Shown piece by piece: positions 1-9,045 of a stretch of 64,000 nucleotides of DNA. Location of the stretch: contig NZ_JAJFES010000016.1 of NCBI RefSeq assembly GCF_020708045.1, forward strand, positions 1-64,000. Reading direction: 5' to 3'. Every line of letters starts with the position of its first letter. The first letter of the stretch is position 1. The stretch is from Massilia sp. IC2-278. GTDB lineage: Bacteria; Pseudomonadota; Gammaproteobacteria; Burkholderiales; Burkholderiaceae_D. The notes beneath the pieces were generated by a model. It saw only the letters and a program-made list of their open reading frames with translations, was not told the origin of the DNA and did not search any database. The position numbers and the translations under genes are program-made.

Positions 1-121
1 GCGCAAAGCCCGCCCTCCCCCGGCAACGTATATTTTTTCTTGCAGGAATTTGCATTTCTGCATGGAGGGCTTGCGTGCGACACCTTGCGCGGGTCCGCAT
101 CCCAATGCCGGACCCGACCCC

Positions 122-3019
122 ATGCCCCATTTCCAGCGTTCCAGCCTGAGCCGCAAACTGACCGTGATGTCGCTGCTGTCGACCGGCAGCGCGCTGGTGT
201 GCGTGTTCCTCGCCTTTGCCGTCGCCTCGGTGCTGAACGGGCGCAAGGACGAGGGCATGCAGCTCTCGTCCCTGGCCGGCGTGGTGACCACCAACAGCGC
301 CGACGCCCTGGTCTTCAACGACCGCAGCCTGGCCGGCACCCTGCTCGCCGCCCTGGCGGCCAAGGAGGAAATCTCCGGCGCCGCCCTGTACGACCGCAAG
401 GGCCGGCTGTTCGCGTCCTGGCAGTCGCCCCGTCACGCCAGCGCCAACGCCGCGCCGCAGCTGGACGCCTTTGACGAGGCGGCCCTGGCCGAAGCCAGCG
501 GGCGCGGCAGCCGCATCTGGTCGCCGCGCATGCGCCTGTACCGCCCGGTGACCAAGGAAGGCGCCCAGGCCGGCGTGATCGTGATCGAGGCCGACCTGCT
601 GCCGATGTGGCTGGACATCGCGAAAAGCGTGGGCGTGATCGGCGCGGCGACCTGCGTGTCGCTGCTGGTGTCGCTGGTGCTGGCGCGCCGCTTCACGCGC
701 TCGATCGCCGACCCGGTGACGAAACTGATCCAGACCGCGCGCCAGGTGTCCGAGAGCCAGAACTACACCCTGCGCGTGGCGAATGGCCGCAACGACGAAC
801 TGGGCGCCCTGATCGACAGCTTCAACACCATGCTGGCCCAGATCGAGGGCCGCGGCACTGCGCTCACCAACCACCGCGACGAACTCGAACGCCAGGTCTC
901 GGTGCGCACCGAGCAGCTGGAGCGCGCCAAGAACGCCGCCGAGGCGGCCAGCCGCGCGAAGAGCGCCTTCCTGGCCACCATGAGCCACGAGATCCGCACC
1001 CCGATGAACGGCGTGCTCGGCATGGCCGAGATGCTGCTCGGGACCGAGCTCACCGACAACCAGCGCAACTACACGCGCCTGGTCAAGCGCTCGGGCGAGC
1101 ACCTGCTGGTGATCATCAACGACATCCTCGACTTCTCGAAAATCGAAGCCGGCAAGCTGACCATCGAGTACATCAACTTCAACCTCTGGGACCTGCTGGA
1201 AGACATCCACACCGTCTACACGCCCCAGGCCCAGGTCAAGGGCATCGCGCTCGACTTCGACATCGCCAACGACATCCCGGTGGCGATCTGCGGCGACCCG
1301 AACCGGCTGCGCCAGATCATGGCGAATTTGCTCGGCAACGCCATCAAGTTCACCGAGCAGGGGCGCATCCAGGCCAGGGTGCGCGTGGCCGGCGAAGACA
1401 GCCAGGCCGTGATGCTGCGCTTCGAGGTGCATGACACCGGCATCGGCATCTCGCGCGACGCCAGGAGCCGCATCTTCGAGGCCTTTTCCCAGGCCGACGA
1501 TTCGACCACCCGCAAGTACGGCGGCACGGGCCTGGGCCTGGCGATCTCGAAGGAGCTGGTGGAGCTGATGGGCGGCGCCATCGGCGTCGAGCACGGCAAG
1601 CCGCAGGGATCGGTGTTCTGGTTCACGGTCGGCTTCGACAAGCGCCGCGTCGATCCGGATGCGCCGGGCGTCGCCACGCCGCGCGCTGCCACGCCGGGCG
1701 TCGCCACGCCGGGCGAACAGCACCACACCCTGGACGGCCTGCGCGTGCTGGTGGTCGACGAGGTGCACGACAGCCGCGTCGGCCTCGAACGCCACCTGGC
1801 CGCCTGGCAGGCCGACTGCGCCAGCGCCACCTGCGCCGCCGAGGCGCTCGACAAGCTCGATGGCGCCGCGCGCGCCGGCCAGCCTTTCGATGCGGCGGTG
1901 CTCGACATGGAACTGCAGCATTCGAGCGGCCTGCTGCTGGCCGCCACCATCAAGGCCAATCCGGTCACGCGGCCGACGCGCCTGGTCTTGCTCAGCCCCG
2001 AGCGCCTGGCGGCCGACCCGGTGCAGCGGCGCGAGGCGGGCGTGGCCTACCAGCTGATCCAGCCGGCGCGCGCCGCCGACCTGTTTGCCTGCCTGGCCAC
2101 GCGCCCGCGCGGCGCCACCGCACCGGCGCCGCAATTCATGCCGCCGCCGGCCCTGCCCCAGCCGGGCGGCGTGACGCCGGTGCGCCGGGTGCTGCTGGCC
2201 GAGGACAACCCGGTGAACGTCGAGGTCGCGAAGGCGATGCTGGAAAGCCTGGGCCTGCAGGCGCAGGTGGCGCAGAACGGCATGGAAGCCTTGCAGGCGG
2301 TGCGCAAGGGCGGGGTCGAGGCGGTGCTGATGGATTGCCAGATGCCGGTGATGGACGGCTTTGCCGCCACCGCCGCGATCCGCCGCGCCGAGCGCGAATC
2401 CGGCGCTGCCCACAGTTCACCCCGCATTTTACCCCGCACCTTACCCATTATCGCGATTACCGCAAACGCCCTGCAGGGCGACCGCGAAGCCTGCCTTGCC
2501 GCCGGCATGGACGACTACCTGTCGAAGCCTTTCACCCAGCAGCAGCTGGCCGCCGTCATCGGGCGCTGGATCGCGCTGCCGCTGGCCGGCAGCGTGCACC
2601 ACGCCGCGCATCACCCTGGTGCGCCTCCGACGCTGCCGCCGGAGGCGCGCGAAGCGATCCAGCGCGAGGCCATCAACGGCGCGGCGCTCGACAAAATCCG
2701 CGCGCTGAGCCGCGACGGCGGCGACGCTCTGGTGCAGAAAGTGATCAACGCCTACGTCGGCGACGTGCCCCAACACCTGCGTACGCTGCGCCAGGCGGTC
2801 GGCGGCCACGACGCCAATACCGTCAGGCGCATCGCCCACAGTCTGAAATCGGCCAGCGCGAACGTCGGCGCCGAGGCGCTGGCCGGCCTGTGCAAGGACC
2901 TCGAACAGCTCGGCCGCGCCGACACCGTCGAGGGCGCCGATGCGCTCCTCACCGACATGGAACACGCCTTCCAGGCGGTCCGGCATTCGCTCAATGCCAT
3001 GCTAGAGAAGGAAACCTGA
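122..3019 (+). CDS. BarA-type hybrid sensor histidine kinase
   Basis: Membrane sensor kinase of 965 aa that should pass phosphate His-Asp-His-Asp to a partner regulator. Visible order: TM1 about residues 13-37; periplasmic CHASE8-like domain to about 165; TM2 about 167-188; HAMP to about 241; coiled coil; HisKA with MSHEIRTPMNG (His289); HATPase with DTGIGI and GGTGLGLAI; receiver 1; receiver 2 (VLLAEDNPVN, acceptor Asp in LMDCQMPVMDG); C-terminal HPt with HSLKSASANVG. Receiver 1 keeps LDMEL, but its conserved Lys position reads QLIQPA, so it is degenerate. ATG 122 is chosen because it gives a short cytoplasmic N-terminus before TM1; upstream in-frame starts are TTG. The next gene starts 1 nt after the stop, so the two are probably one operon and signalling pair. 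The specific signal is unknown. Confidence 0.9.
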   Translation: MPHFQRSSLSRKLTVMSLLSTGSALVCVFLAFAVASVLNGRKDEGMQLSSLAGVVTTNSADALVFNDRSLAGTLLAALAAKEEISGAALYDRKGRLFASWQSPRHASANAAPQLDAFDEAALAEASGRGSRIWSPRMRLYRPVTKEGAQAGVIVIEADLLPMWLDIAKSVGVIGAATCVSLLVSLVLARRFTRSIADPVTKLIQTARQVSESQNYTLRVANGRNDELGALIDSFNTMLAQIEGRGTALTNHRDELERQVSVRTEQLERAKNAAEAASRAKSAFLATMSHEIRTPMNGVLGMAEMLLGTELTDNQRNYTRLVKRSGEHLLVIINDILDFSKIEAGKLTIEYINFNLWDLLEDIHTVYTPQAQVKGIALDFDIANDIPVAICGDPNRLRQIMANLLGNAIKFTEQGRIQARVRVAGEDSQAVMLRFEVHDTGIGISRDARSRIFEAFSQADDSTTRKYGGTGLGLAISKELVELMGGAIGVEHGKPQGSVFWFTVGFDKRRVDPDAPGVATPRAATPGVATPGEQHHTLDGLRVLVVDEVHDSRVGLERHLAAWQADCASATCAAEALDKLDGAARAGQPFDAAVLDMELQHSSGLLLAATIKANPVTRPTRLVLLSPERLAADPVQRREAGVAYQLIQPARAADLFACLATRPRGATAPAPQFMPPPALPQPGGVTPVRRVLLAEDNPVNVEVAKAMLESLGLQAQVAQNGMEALQAVRKGGVEAVLMDCQMPVMDGFAATAAIRRAERESGAAHSSPRILPRTLPIIAITANALQGDREACLAAGMDDYLSKPFTQQQLAAVIGRWIALPLAGSVHHAAHHPGAPPTLPPEAREAIQREAINGAALDKIRALSRDGGDALVQKVINAYVGDVPQHLRTLRQAVGGHDANTVRRIAHSLKSASANVGAEALAGLCKDLEQLGRADTVEGADALLTDMEHAFQAVRHSLNAMLEKET
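1667..1711 (+). repeat. 3 x 15-bp tandem repeat in kinase linker
   Basis: Three adjacent 15-bp units encode GVATP-RAATP-GVATP in the linker between the HATPase domain and the first receiver. Units 1 and 3 are identical. It is probably a slippage-prone spacer with no catalytic role. Confidence 0.85.
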
Positions 3020-3020
3020 G

Positions 3021-5204
3021 ATGCCAAGTTCTTCCCAACGCGGCGCCGTGCTGGTGGCCGACGACGATCCGGTGATGCGCATGCTGATGCTGGAAATGCT
3101 GGCCGGGGTCGGCCTGGATGCGATCGAGGCCGCCGACGGCGCCCAGGCGGTGCGGCTGGCGCACGAGCGCCGGCCCGACCTGATCCTGATGGACGTCGAG
3201 ATGCCGCAGATGGACGGCTTTGCCGCCTGCCGCGCGATCCGCCGCGACGAGTCCGGCGGCGCCCAGGTGCCGATCGTGATGGTCACCGGCGGCGACGACA
3301 TCGAGGCCGTCACCAGCGCCTACGAGGCCGGCGCCACCGACTTCGTCTCGAAGCCGATCAACTGGCCCATCCTCGGCCACCGCGTGCTGTACGTGCTGCG
3401 CGCCAGCGATGCGATTGCGCGCCTGCGCATCGCCGACGCCCAGAACCGCGCGGTGCTGGCGGCGATTCCGGACACTTTCTTCCGCATGAACCGCGACGGC
3501 TTTTACCTGGATTATGAACCCGGCCACGACAGGAGTGGCCAGGGCCGTACGCCGGGCGAGCGCGCCGGGCGCGCCGCCGACCGCCACGACGCCCCCTTCT
3601 CCAGCGAACGCTGCATCGGCCGCCACATCAGCGACATGCTGCCGCGCCCGATCGCCGCGCGCATGCTCGATCAGCTCGGCGAGGTGCTGCGCACCCAGGA
3701 AATCCGCTCGGTCGAATACGAGTTGATCCGCTTCGGCGCGGCCCAGCATTTCGAGGCGCGTCTGGTCGCCACCAGCCCCTCCGAGGTGCTGGGCCTGGTC
3801 CGCGACATCAGCGAGCGCAAGCGCAGCGAGGAGCAGATCCGGCGCCTGGCCTACTGCGACAGCCTGACCGGCATCCCGAACCGCCAGGCCTTCCTCGAAA
3901 ACCTGGAACGCGAGCTGCAGCGCTCGAAGATCGGCAACAAGAAGTTCGCCGTGCTGTTCATGGACCTGGACGCCTTCAAACGCATCAACGACACGCTCGG
4001 CCACAACGTCGGCGACCACCTGCTGAAGATCGTCTCGGAGCGCCTGCGCGAAACCATCCGCCCGAGCGACCTGGTATCGCGCGGCGATGCGGGGCTGGAT
4101 GGGACGACCGAGGACTCGGCCAGCAACCTGGCGCGCCTGGGCGGCGACGAATTCACCATCCTGATCCCGGACCTGGAGCGCGTGGAGCACGCGCTGAACG
4201 TGGCCCACCGCGTGAAGGAAGCGATGCGCCGCCCCTTCCTCATCGACGGCAACGAGATTTTTGTGACGGCCAGCATCGGCATCTCGCTGTTCCCGGAAGA
4301 CGGCGACGACTGCAACTCGCTGCTGAAATTCGCCGACACCGCCATGTACCACGCAAAGAACTGCGGCAAGAACAACGCCAAGCTGTACAGCTCTTCGCTG
4401 ACGATGCAGATCATGAGCCACGTGAAGCTCGAGGTCGGGCTGCGCAAGGCGCTGCAGAACGACGAACTGTATTTGCTGTACCAGCCCCAGCTCGACGTGC
4501 GTTCGCAGGAAGTCGTCGGCGTGGAAGCGCTGGTGCGCTGGCGCCACCCGGAGCGCGGCATCATCTCGCCGACCGAGTTCATTCCGCTCGCCGAGGAGAC
4601 CGGCCTGATCGTGCCGATCGGCGAGTGGGTATTGCGCACCGCCTGCAACCAGGCGCGCGCCTGGCAGCGCCACGGCCGCCGCGCGCTGCGCATGGCGGTG
4701 AACCTCTCGGCCAAGCAGTTCAAGGACGAGAACCTGTCGCAGATCGTGCTCTCGGCCCTGCATGAGACCGGCCTCGATCCGAAGCTGCTGGAACTCGAGC
4801 TCACCGAGGGCACGCTGATGGACGACGCCCTCGCCACGCTGGCCACGCTCGAGCAGCTGCGCCGCATCGGCGTCTACCTGTCGATCGACGACTTCGGCAC
4901 CGGCTACTCGTCGATGAACTACCTGAAGCGCTTCGACGTGCGTGCGCTGAAGATCGACCGCAGCTTCATCAACGGCCTGCCGCAGGACTCGGAAAACGCG
5001 GCGATCACGCGCGCCATCATCGCCATGGCCCATGGCCTGAAGATGGCGGTGGTGGCCGAAGGCGTGGAGACCGACGAACAGCTGGTACTGCTCGAAGAGT
5101 ATGGCTGCGATGTGGTGCAGGGCTACTTCCTGGGCCATCCGTCGACGGCCGAGAGCATCACCCACATGCTGGGCCCGGTGCGCCTGGTGCTGCCCTCGGG
5201 CTGA
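3021..5204 (+). CDS. Response regulator, REC-PAS-GGDEF-EAL
   Basis: Cytoplasmic c-di-GMP protein of 727 aa. Receiver: acidic VADDD, phospho-acceptor Asp58 in LMDVEMPQMDG, Lys111 in SKPIN. A PAS-like segment spans about 145-268, with a charged insertion near 165-195. The GGDEF domain has an intact GGDEF motif at 374-378; an I-site-like RPSD lies at 347-350. The EAL domain has EAL at about 502-504 and DDFGTGYSS near 627, so phosphodiesterase residues look intact. It starts 1 nt after the hybrid kinase stop, with a GAAGGAAA ribosome site inside the kinase end, which suggests the kinase phosphorylates this receiver. Unusual: about 18 extra residues lie between the RxxD and GGDEF motifs. Whether the net activity is synthesis or breakdown of c-di-GMP cannot be told. 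Confidence 0.9.
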   Translation: MPSSSQRGAVLVADDDPVMRMLMLEMLAGVGLDAIEAADGAQAVRLAHERRPDLILMDVEMPQMDGFAACRAIRRDESGGAQVPIVMVTGGDDIEAVTSAYEAGATDFVSKPINWPILGHRVLYVLRASDAIARLRIADAQNRAVLAAIPDTFFRMNRDGFYLDYEPGHDRSGQGRTPGERAGRAADRHDAPFSSERCIGRHISDMLPRPIAARMLDQLGEVLRTQEIRSVEYELIRFGAAQHFEARLVATSPSEVLGLVRDISERKRSEEQIRRLAYCDSLTGIPNRQAFLENLERELQRSKIGNKKFAVLFMDLDAFKRINDTLGHNVGDHLLKIVSERLRETIRPSDLVSRGDAGLDGTTEDSASNLARLGGDEFTILIPDLERVEHALNVAHRVKEAMRRPFLIDGNEIFVTASIGISLFPEDGDDCNSLLKFADTAMYHAKNCGKNNAKLYSSSLTMQIMSHVKLEVGLRKALQNDELYLLYQPQLDVRSQEVVGVEALVRWRHPERGIISPTEFIPLAEETGLIVPIGEWVLRTACNQARAWQRHGRRALRMAVNLSAKQFKDENLSQIVLSALHETGLDPKLLELELTEGTLMDDALATLATLEQLRRIGVYLSIDDFGTGYSSMNYLKRFDVRALKIDRSFINGLPQDSENAAITRAIIAMAHGLKMAVVAEGVETDEQLVLLEEYGCDVVQGYFLGHPSTAESITHMLGPVRLVLPSG

Positions 5205-5229
5205 ACCGGCGCCCATGCCTGCCGCAGAC

Positions 5230-5252
5230 CCTCGCCACGGCGAGGTTTTTTT
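5230..5252 (+). terminator. Rho-independent terminator
   Basis: A 6-bp stem (CCTCGC/GCGAGG) with a 4-nt loop is followed by seven T, 25 bp after the REC-GGDEF-EAL stop codon. It should end the kinase/regulator operon. Confidence 0.8.
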
Positions 5253-5314
5253 CTGTCCGGCGGCAGGGTGGATCGGCTATGCTGTCAATACGACATCCAC
5301 TACCCACGCCGCCC

Positions 5315-6133
5315 ATGCCTGCCATCCGCTCCCTTTGCGCCGCACTCCTTGGTCTTGCCGCCTGCGCCGGCGCCAGCGGGGCCGCAGCCGAAAACACAAA
5401 CGGAAGCGCGGTGCACCTGGTCCACGGCACCCCGGCCGGCCACGCCTATACCAATCACTACGAGAACATTGATCCCGTGGCCGACTATCCGGCCGGCGCC
5501 TATCTCGGCCTGCGCTGCGCGCCGGACTGCGAACTGGTCGAGGACCAGCTGCGCGTGCTGCGCCAGACCATCGACACCACCGACGGCCCGGCCCCGGGCC
5601 TGCTGCTCAAGAGCGCCGGACGCTCGCTGTTCCTGGTGCGCGGCATCCCCGGCCTGAAGAAGGGCCCGGTACGCACCTGGTACGTCAACAAGCGTTTCCG
5701 CTTCCCCGACGACGAGCGCGGCCCCGACCGCCCGTGGACCGCGAGCCAGACGCGCAGCTTCGATATCGACGGCATGCCGCTGTCCATGACCGGCGCCTTT
5801 TCGGCTGCGAAAGACCCGGAATGCGAACCGGTGGCGCAGTGCCCGGACGTGCTGCGCGTCGCCTGGGAATACCGGCTCGGCGACGTCAAGCGCACACTGG
5901 CGGTGGTGACGACGAACGCGCCAGAACTGGGCATGCCGCTGCCGATCGAGGACTTCGTGGTCTGGATCGGCGACCTCGATGGCGACGGCAAGCCGGACCT
6001 GGTGGTACGGCCACAGGACCGCAGCGACTACCTCGAGATGCAGCTGTTCCTGTCGAGCCAACTGGCGGCCGGCCAGCCCTGGCGGCCGGCGGCAAGGTTT
6101 TATTTCTGGGATCCGATGCGTTACGGTTGCTGA
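5315..6133 (+). CDS. Secreted or lipid-anchored hypothetical protein
   Basis: 272 aa from ATG 5315; an in-frame ATG at 5279 would put extra residues before the signal peptide. The N-terminus is a signal sequence containing LAAC, which could be a lipobox; cleavage after an AAA motif is the alternative. The mature part has several cysteines and ends in a segment with DLDGDGKPDLVV, a calcium-loop/FG-GAP-like pattern seen in extracellular proteins. No enzyme family is recognised. It is convergent with the penicillin acylase gene, 17 bp away. Confidence 0.6.
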   Translation: MPAIRSLCAALLGLAACAGASGAAAENTNGSAVHLVHGTPAGHAYTNHYENIDPVADYPAGAYLGLRCAPDCELVEDQLRVLRQTIDTTDGPAPGLLLKSAGRSLFLVRGIPGLKKGPVRTWYVNKRFRFPDDERGPDRPWTASQTRSFDIDGMPLSMTGAFSAAKDPECEPVAQCPDVLRVAWEYRLGDVKRTLAVVTTNAPELGMPLPIEDFVVWIGDLDGDGKPDLVVRPQDRSDYLEMQLFLSSQLAAGQPWRPAARFYFWDPMRYGC

Positions 6134-6150
6134 CGCACCGGCAGCACACC

Positions 6151-8580
6151 TTAGGGCTGCAAGACCAGCGTATGCCGCGCCACGCCCGGCAGCAGCGGCA
6201 GCGGCGTGCCCTTCACCCACTCCGCGTGCCCGCGCCGGAACCAGGGCGACAGCGGATGCCCGCTCTGCCCGCCCGGCATGTTGTACAGCCCTTCTTCCTC
6301 GCGCCCCGGCGACACCGTCATGCGCTCGGACTGGCCGAACTTCGGCCCGGCCACGCGCGGCATGTGGGCGTCGCCCGGCAGCTGGTCGGGCGGCATGCCG
6401 AGCCAGCCGGCCAGGCTCGGGACGGCCAGCGCGATCGGGTGCGTGATCGTGGCCGTGTTGCGCTGGCCCCAGGTGGCCTGCGCCAGCGCCATGCCTTCCT
6501 TGTCGAAGTCCGCGATGACGCGGTCGACCGCAGCCAGCTGCAGGTCGCGCCAGGTTTTCTGGCCCGGCGGCAGCCAGCCGGCCGGCTGGGTGTCGAGCAG
6601 GCGCACCAGCACGGCCGGCCAGCGCGGATTGGCGCTGCCCATGCTCGCCTTCGGGTCGAGCCGCGCCAATTCTTCGTTGACGCCGGCGAACAGGATGTCG
6701 TGCAGCGCCCACATGGTGTTGCGCGCCAATCGGTAGCCGACCGAATCGACGTCGGCGCGGCCGTTCCAGCTGGTTTCCAGCAGGCGCCGGAACTCGGCGC
6801 GGCGCGGCTGGCCGGCGGTGGCGGCCGGGTCCAGCACGGCCAGGACGCGCTCGCGCCACAGGGCGATGAAGCGCGCGCGGTCGTCGAGCGCGGCCTGGAA
6901 GGCATGCGCGACGTCGGTGCGCGGGCCGAGGCGGTGCACGCGGTCGGCCAGCTGGGCATTGCGCTGGCCGAGGTCGAAGCCGCCGTCGCCCAGCAGCGCG
7001 GCGCCCGGCCCCGCCAACTGGCGGCTGTTGGCGGTGGTGATCTGGCCGTCGAGGGGATTGACCACGCGCGGATAATCCTGCGGCGCCAGCAGGCCCTGCC
7101 AGCCCGGGGCAGCGGCGCCGGCGGCCAGCGGGAAGCTGTGTTCCGCGCCCGGATGCGCGCGGCGCGGCAGCATGCCGGCGATGGTCCAGCCGATGTTGCC
7201 GGCGCGGTCGCCGCCGACGAAGTTCTGGGCCGGGATGCCGTCGGTGTTGGCGATGGCCAGCGCCGCGTCTAGCGTCTCCGCCGTTTCCAGCTTCAGGTGG
7301 TTCAGGTTGACCGCCTGCGGCTGGTGCGCCACCCAGTGCACCGCGTACTGCCTGCCGCCCGCCGCGCGCAGCGGTCCGAGCGAGGTTTCGCGCACCGCCA
7401 GGCGCTCGCCCGACGCGCCTTTCACGGCGATGGTCTCGACCCGTTCGATCACGCGCTCCCAGCCCGCCGGCGTGCGCACTTCATGCGGGCGCGCGGCGTC
7501 GACGCCGACTTCGACCAGGTCGACGGTGTCGGCATAGCTGTTGGTGAAGCCCCAGGCCACGTGGCCGTTGCTGCCGGCGATGACCAGGGGCGGCGCGCCC
7601 GGCAGGGTGACGCCGGCCAGGCGCCGCTGCACGCCCTGCTCGTCCTGGTACAGCAACGCCAGCCGGTACCAGATGTTCGGCAGCTGCAGGCCCAGGTGCA
7701 TGTCGTCGGCGACGATCGCCGCGCCGCTGCTGCTGCGGCTGCCGGCAATCGCGTAGTTGTTGCTGCCGACCGCGTCGACAAAGGCGTTCGAGGCCAGCGC
7801 CAGCTGCGCCGGCGCCTGCGGCCTGCGTCCCCACCACGCCGGAGGCGCCGGCGGCAGCGGCGCTTCAGGCGGCGCGGCGTGCAGGGCGCCGTCGAGCGGG
7901 GCATCCCAGCGCGAGGCCTCCGGCAGCAGGAAGGCCAACTGGGACGCGTCGCTGTGCTCGCGCAGCCAGCCGCGCGCCAGTTCGCGTCCTTCCTGGCTGC
8001 CCTGCAGGTCGATGTACATGGCCCACACGGCGAGCAGCGAATCCTCGGCGCGCCAGGCTTGCGGCGCGGCGCCTGCCAGCAGGTATTCGAAGGGACGCGC
8101 CTTCAGGGCGCCCAGGCCGTCGTTGACGCCGGCCACGTAGCGGTCGACAAAGGCGCGCTCCTGCGGCGCCAGCAGGGCCAGCGACTGCTGGGCGCGGGCG
8201 CGGAAGCGGTGCAGGCGGCGCGCGCGGTCGAGCGGCAGCGCGCGTGGGCCAAACAGTTCGGCCAGTTCGCCGGCAGCGGTGCGGCGCAGCAGGTCCATCT
8301 GGAAGTAGCGCTCCTGGGCATGCACGAAACCGGTGGCATAGGCCAGATCGAGCCGGTCACGGCCTCGGATCAGGGGCACGCCCATGTCGTCGCGCTCGAT
8401 GCTGACCGCTGCCCGCAGGCCGGGTGCGGTGCGTGCGCCGTCGAGCTGGGCCAGGCTGGCGCGCAGGAACAGCCAGGCGCCGAGGGCGCCGAGCAGCAGG
8501 AGCATGAGCAGGCAGGCAGCGATCCACCCGGTCCAGACTGTCCAGCGTCGCTTGGCCATGCGCTCCCCTATTGTTGCCAT
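6151..8580 (-). CDS. Penicillin acylase family Ntn-hydrolase
   Basis: 809-aa member of the penicillin G/cephalosporin/AHL acylase family, which cleaves amide bonds after self-processing into two chains. One membrane segment (about residues 15-38) suggests export with an N-terminal anchor. The A-chain region has YATGFVHAQERYFQMD; the expected autoprocessing site is GSNNYAIAG, making Ser273 the N-terminal nucleophile of the beta chain. The beta part contains the usual GFTNSYAD and WTIAGMLPRR segments. Two starts are possible: ATG 8580 (GGAG 8 nt upstream) and ATG 8559 (AGGGGAG close upstream). The substrate (acyl-homoserine lactone, beta-lactam or other amide) cannot be told from sequence. Confidence 0.88.
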   Translation of the reverse strand: MATIGERMAKRRWTVWTGWIAACLLMLLLLGALGAWLFLRASLAQLDGARTAPGLRAAVSIERDDMGVPLIRGRDRLDLAYATGFVHAQERYFQMDLLRRTAAGELAELFGPRALPLDRARRLHRFRARAQQSLALLAPQERAFVDRYVAGVNDGLGALKARPFEYLLAGAAPQAWRAEDSLLAVWAMYIDLQGSQEGRELARGWLREHSDASQLAFLLPEASRWDAPLDGALHAAPPEAPLPPAPPAWWGRRPQAPAQLALASNAFVDAVGSNNYAIAGSRSSSGAAIVADDMHLGLQLPNIWYRLALLYQDEQGVQRRLAGVTLPGAPPLVIAGSNGHVAWGFTNSYADTVDLVEVGVDAARPHEVRTPAGWERVIERVETIAVKGASGERLAVRETSLGPLRAAGGRQYAVHWVAHQPQAVNLNHLKLETAETLDAALAIANTDGIPAQNFVGGDRAGNIGWTIAGMLPRRAHPGAEHSFPLAAGAAAPGWQGLLAPQDYPRVVNPLDGQITTANSRQLAGPGAALLGDGGFDLGQRNAQLADRVHRLGPRTDVAHAFQAALDDRARFIALWRERVLAVLDPAATAGQPRRAEFRRLLETSWNGRADVDSVGYRLARNTMWALHDILFAGVNEELARLDPKASMGSANPRWPAVLVRLLDTQPAGWLPPGQKTWRDLQLAAVDRVIADFDKEGMALAQATWGQRNTATITHPIALAVPSLAGWLGMPPDQLPGDAHMPRVAGPKFGQSERMTVSPGREEEGLYNMPGGQSGHPLSPWFRRGHAEWVKGTPLPLLPGVARHTLVLQP

Positions 8581-8615
8581 CTGTTAAACTCCGCATCTTG
8601 CCAGAAAAACCATCC

Positions 8616-8643
8616 TTGAGAAAGGCTTACATGGGCTTATATA
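8616..8643 (+). promoter_or_regulatory. Possible sigma70 promoter for small lipoprotein
   Basis: TTGAGA and TATATA are separated by 16 bp, about 125 bp upstream of the lipoprotein gene and divergent from the acylase gene. Match quality is moderate only. Confidence 0.35.
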
Positions 8644-8769
8644 AGAGTACCCAGCGATAAGCAGGCTCGTGGGCGAGCGCGATTGGCCGTGATCGAGCAA
8701 TCGGGATGCGATTGCGCTAAGCTCGAAACAGGTCTGGATTCGGGACAAACCAACAACGAGGAGTTAATC

Positions 8770-9045
8770 ATGCGTACCCTCATCGCACTATCCGCAGTGC
8801 TGGCGCTGAGCGCCTGCGCTACCCCGCAAGAAAAGGCCGCACGCAAACAGGCCGAAATGGCCGAACTCATGCAGGTTTACGGGCCAGCCTGCGACCGCCT
8901 CGGCTATGCCCAGCAGTCGGATCAATGGCGTAACTGCATTCTCAGCCTGAGCACGCGCGACGAAGTCCAGCGCGCCGGCAACTACGGGCCGTATGGCGGC
9001 TGGGGCCCGGGCTGGCGCGGCGGGTTCTGGGGCCGCGGCTGGTAA
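8770..9045 (+). CDS. Small lipoprotein, glycine/tryptophan-rich tail
   Basis: 91 aa. A lipoprotein signal peptide ends in LSAC (Cys around residue 16), so it should be lipid-anchored, probably in the outer membrane. The middle is charged and has two cysteines that may pair; the end is a G/W/R-rich tail (GWGPGWRGGFWGRGW). ATG 8770 is preceded by GAGGAG. The family is not recognised beyond small lipoproteins of this shape. Its last 64 bp overlap the 3' end of the opposite-strand deacetylase gene. Confidence 0.7.
   Translation: MRTLIALSAVLALSACATPQEKAARKQAEMAELMQVYGPACDRLGYAQQSDQWRNCILSLSTRDEVQRAGNYGPYGGWGPGWRGGFWGRGW

Noticed and set aside
2991..5216. 741-codon open frame on the minus strand opposite the REC-GGDEF-EAL gene
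   Set aside because: It mirrors a gene with clear domains on the plus strand; its composition (Arg/His/Gln/Ala-rich, no motifs) is typical of antisense shadows in high-GC DNA.
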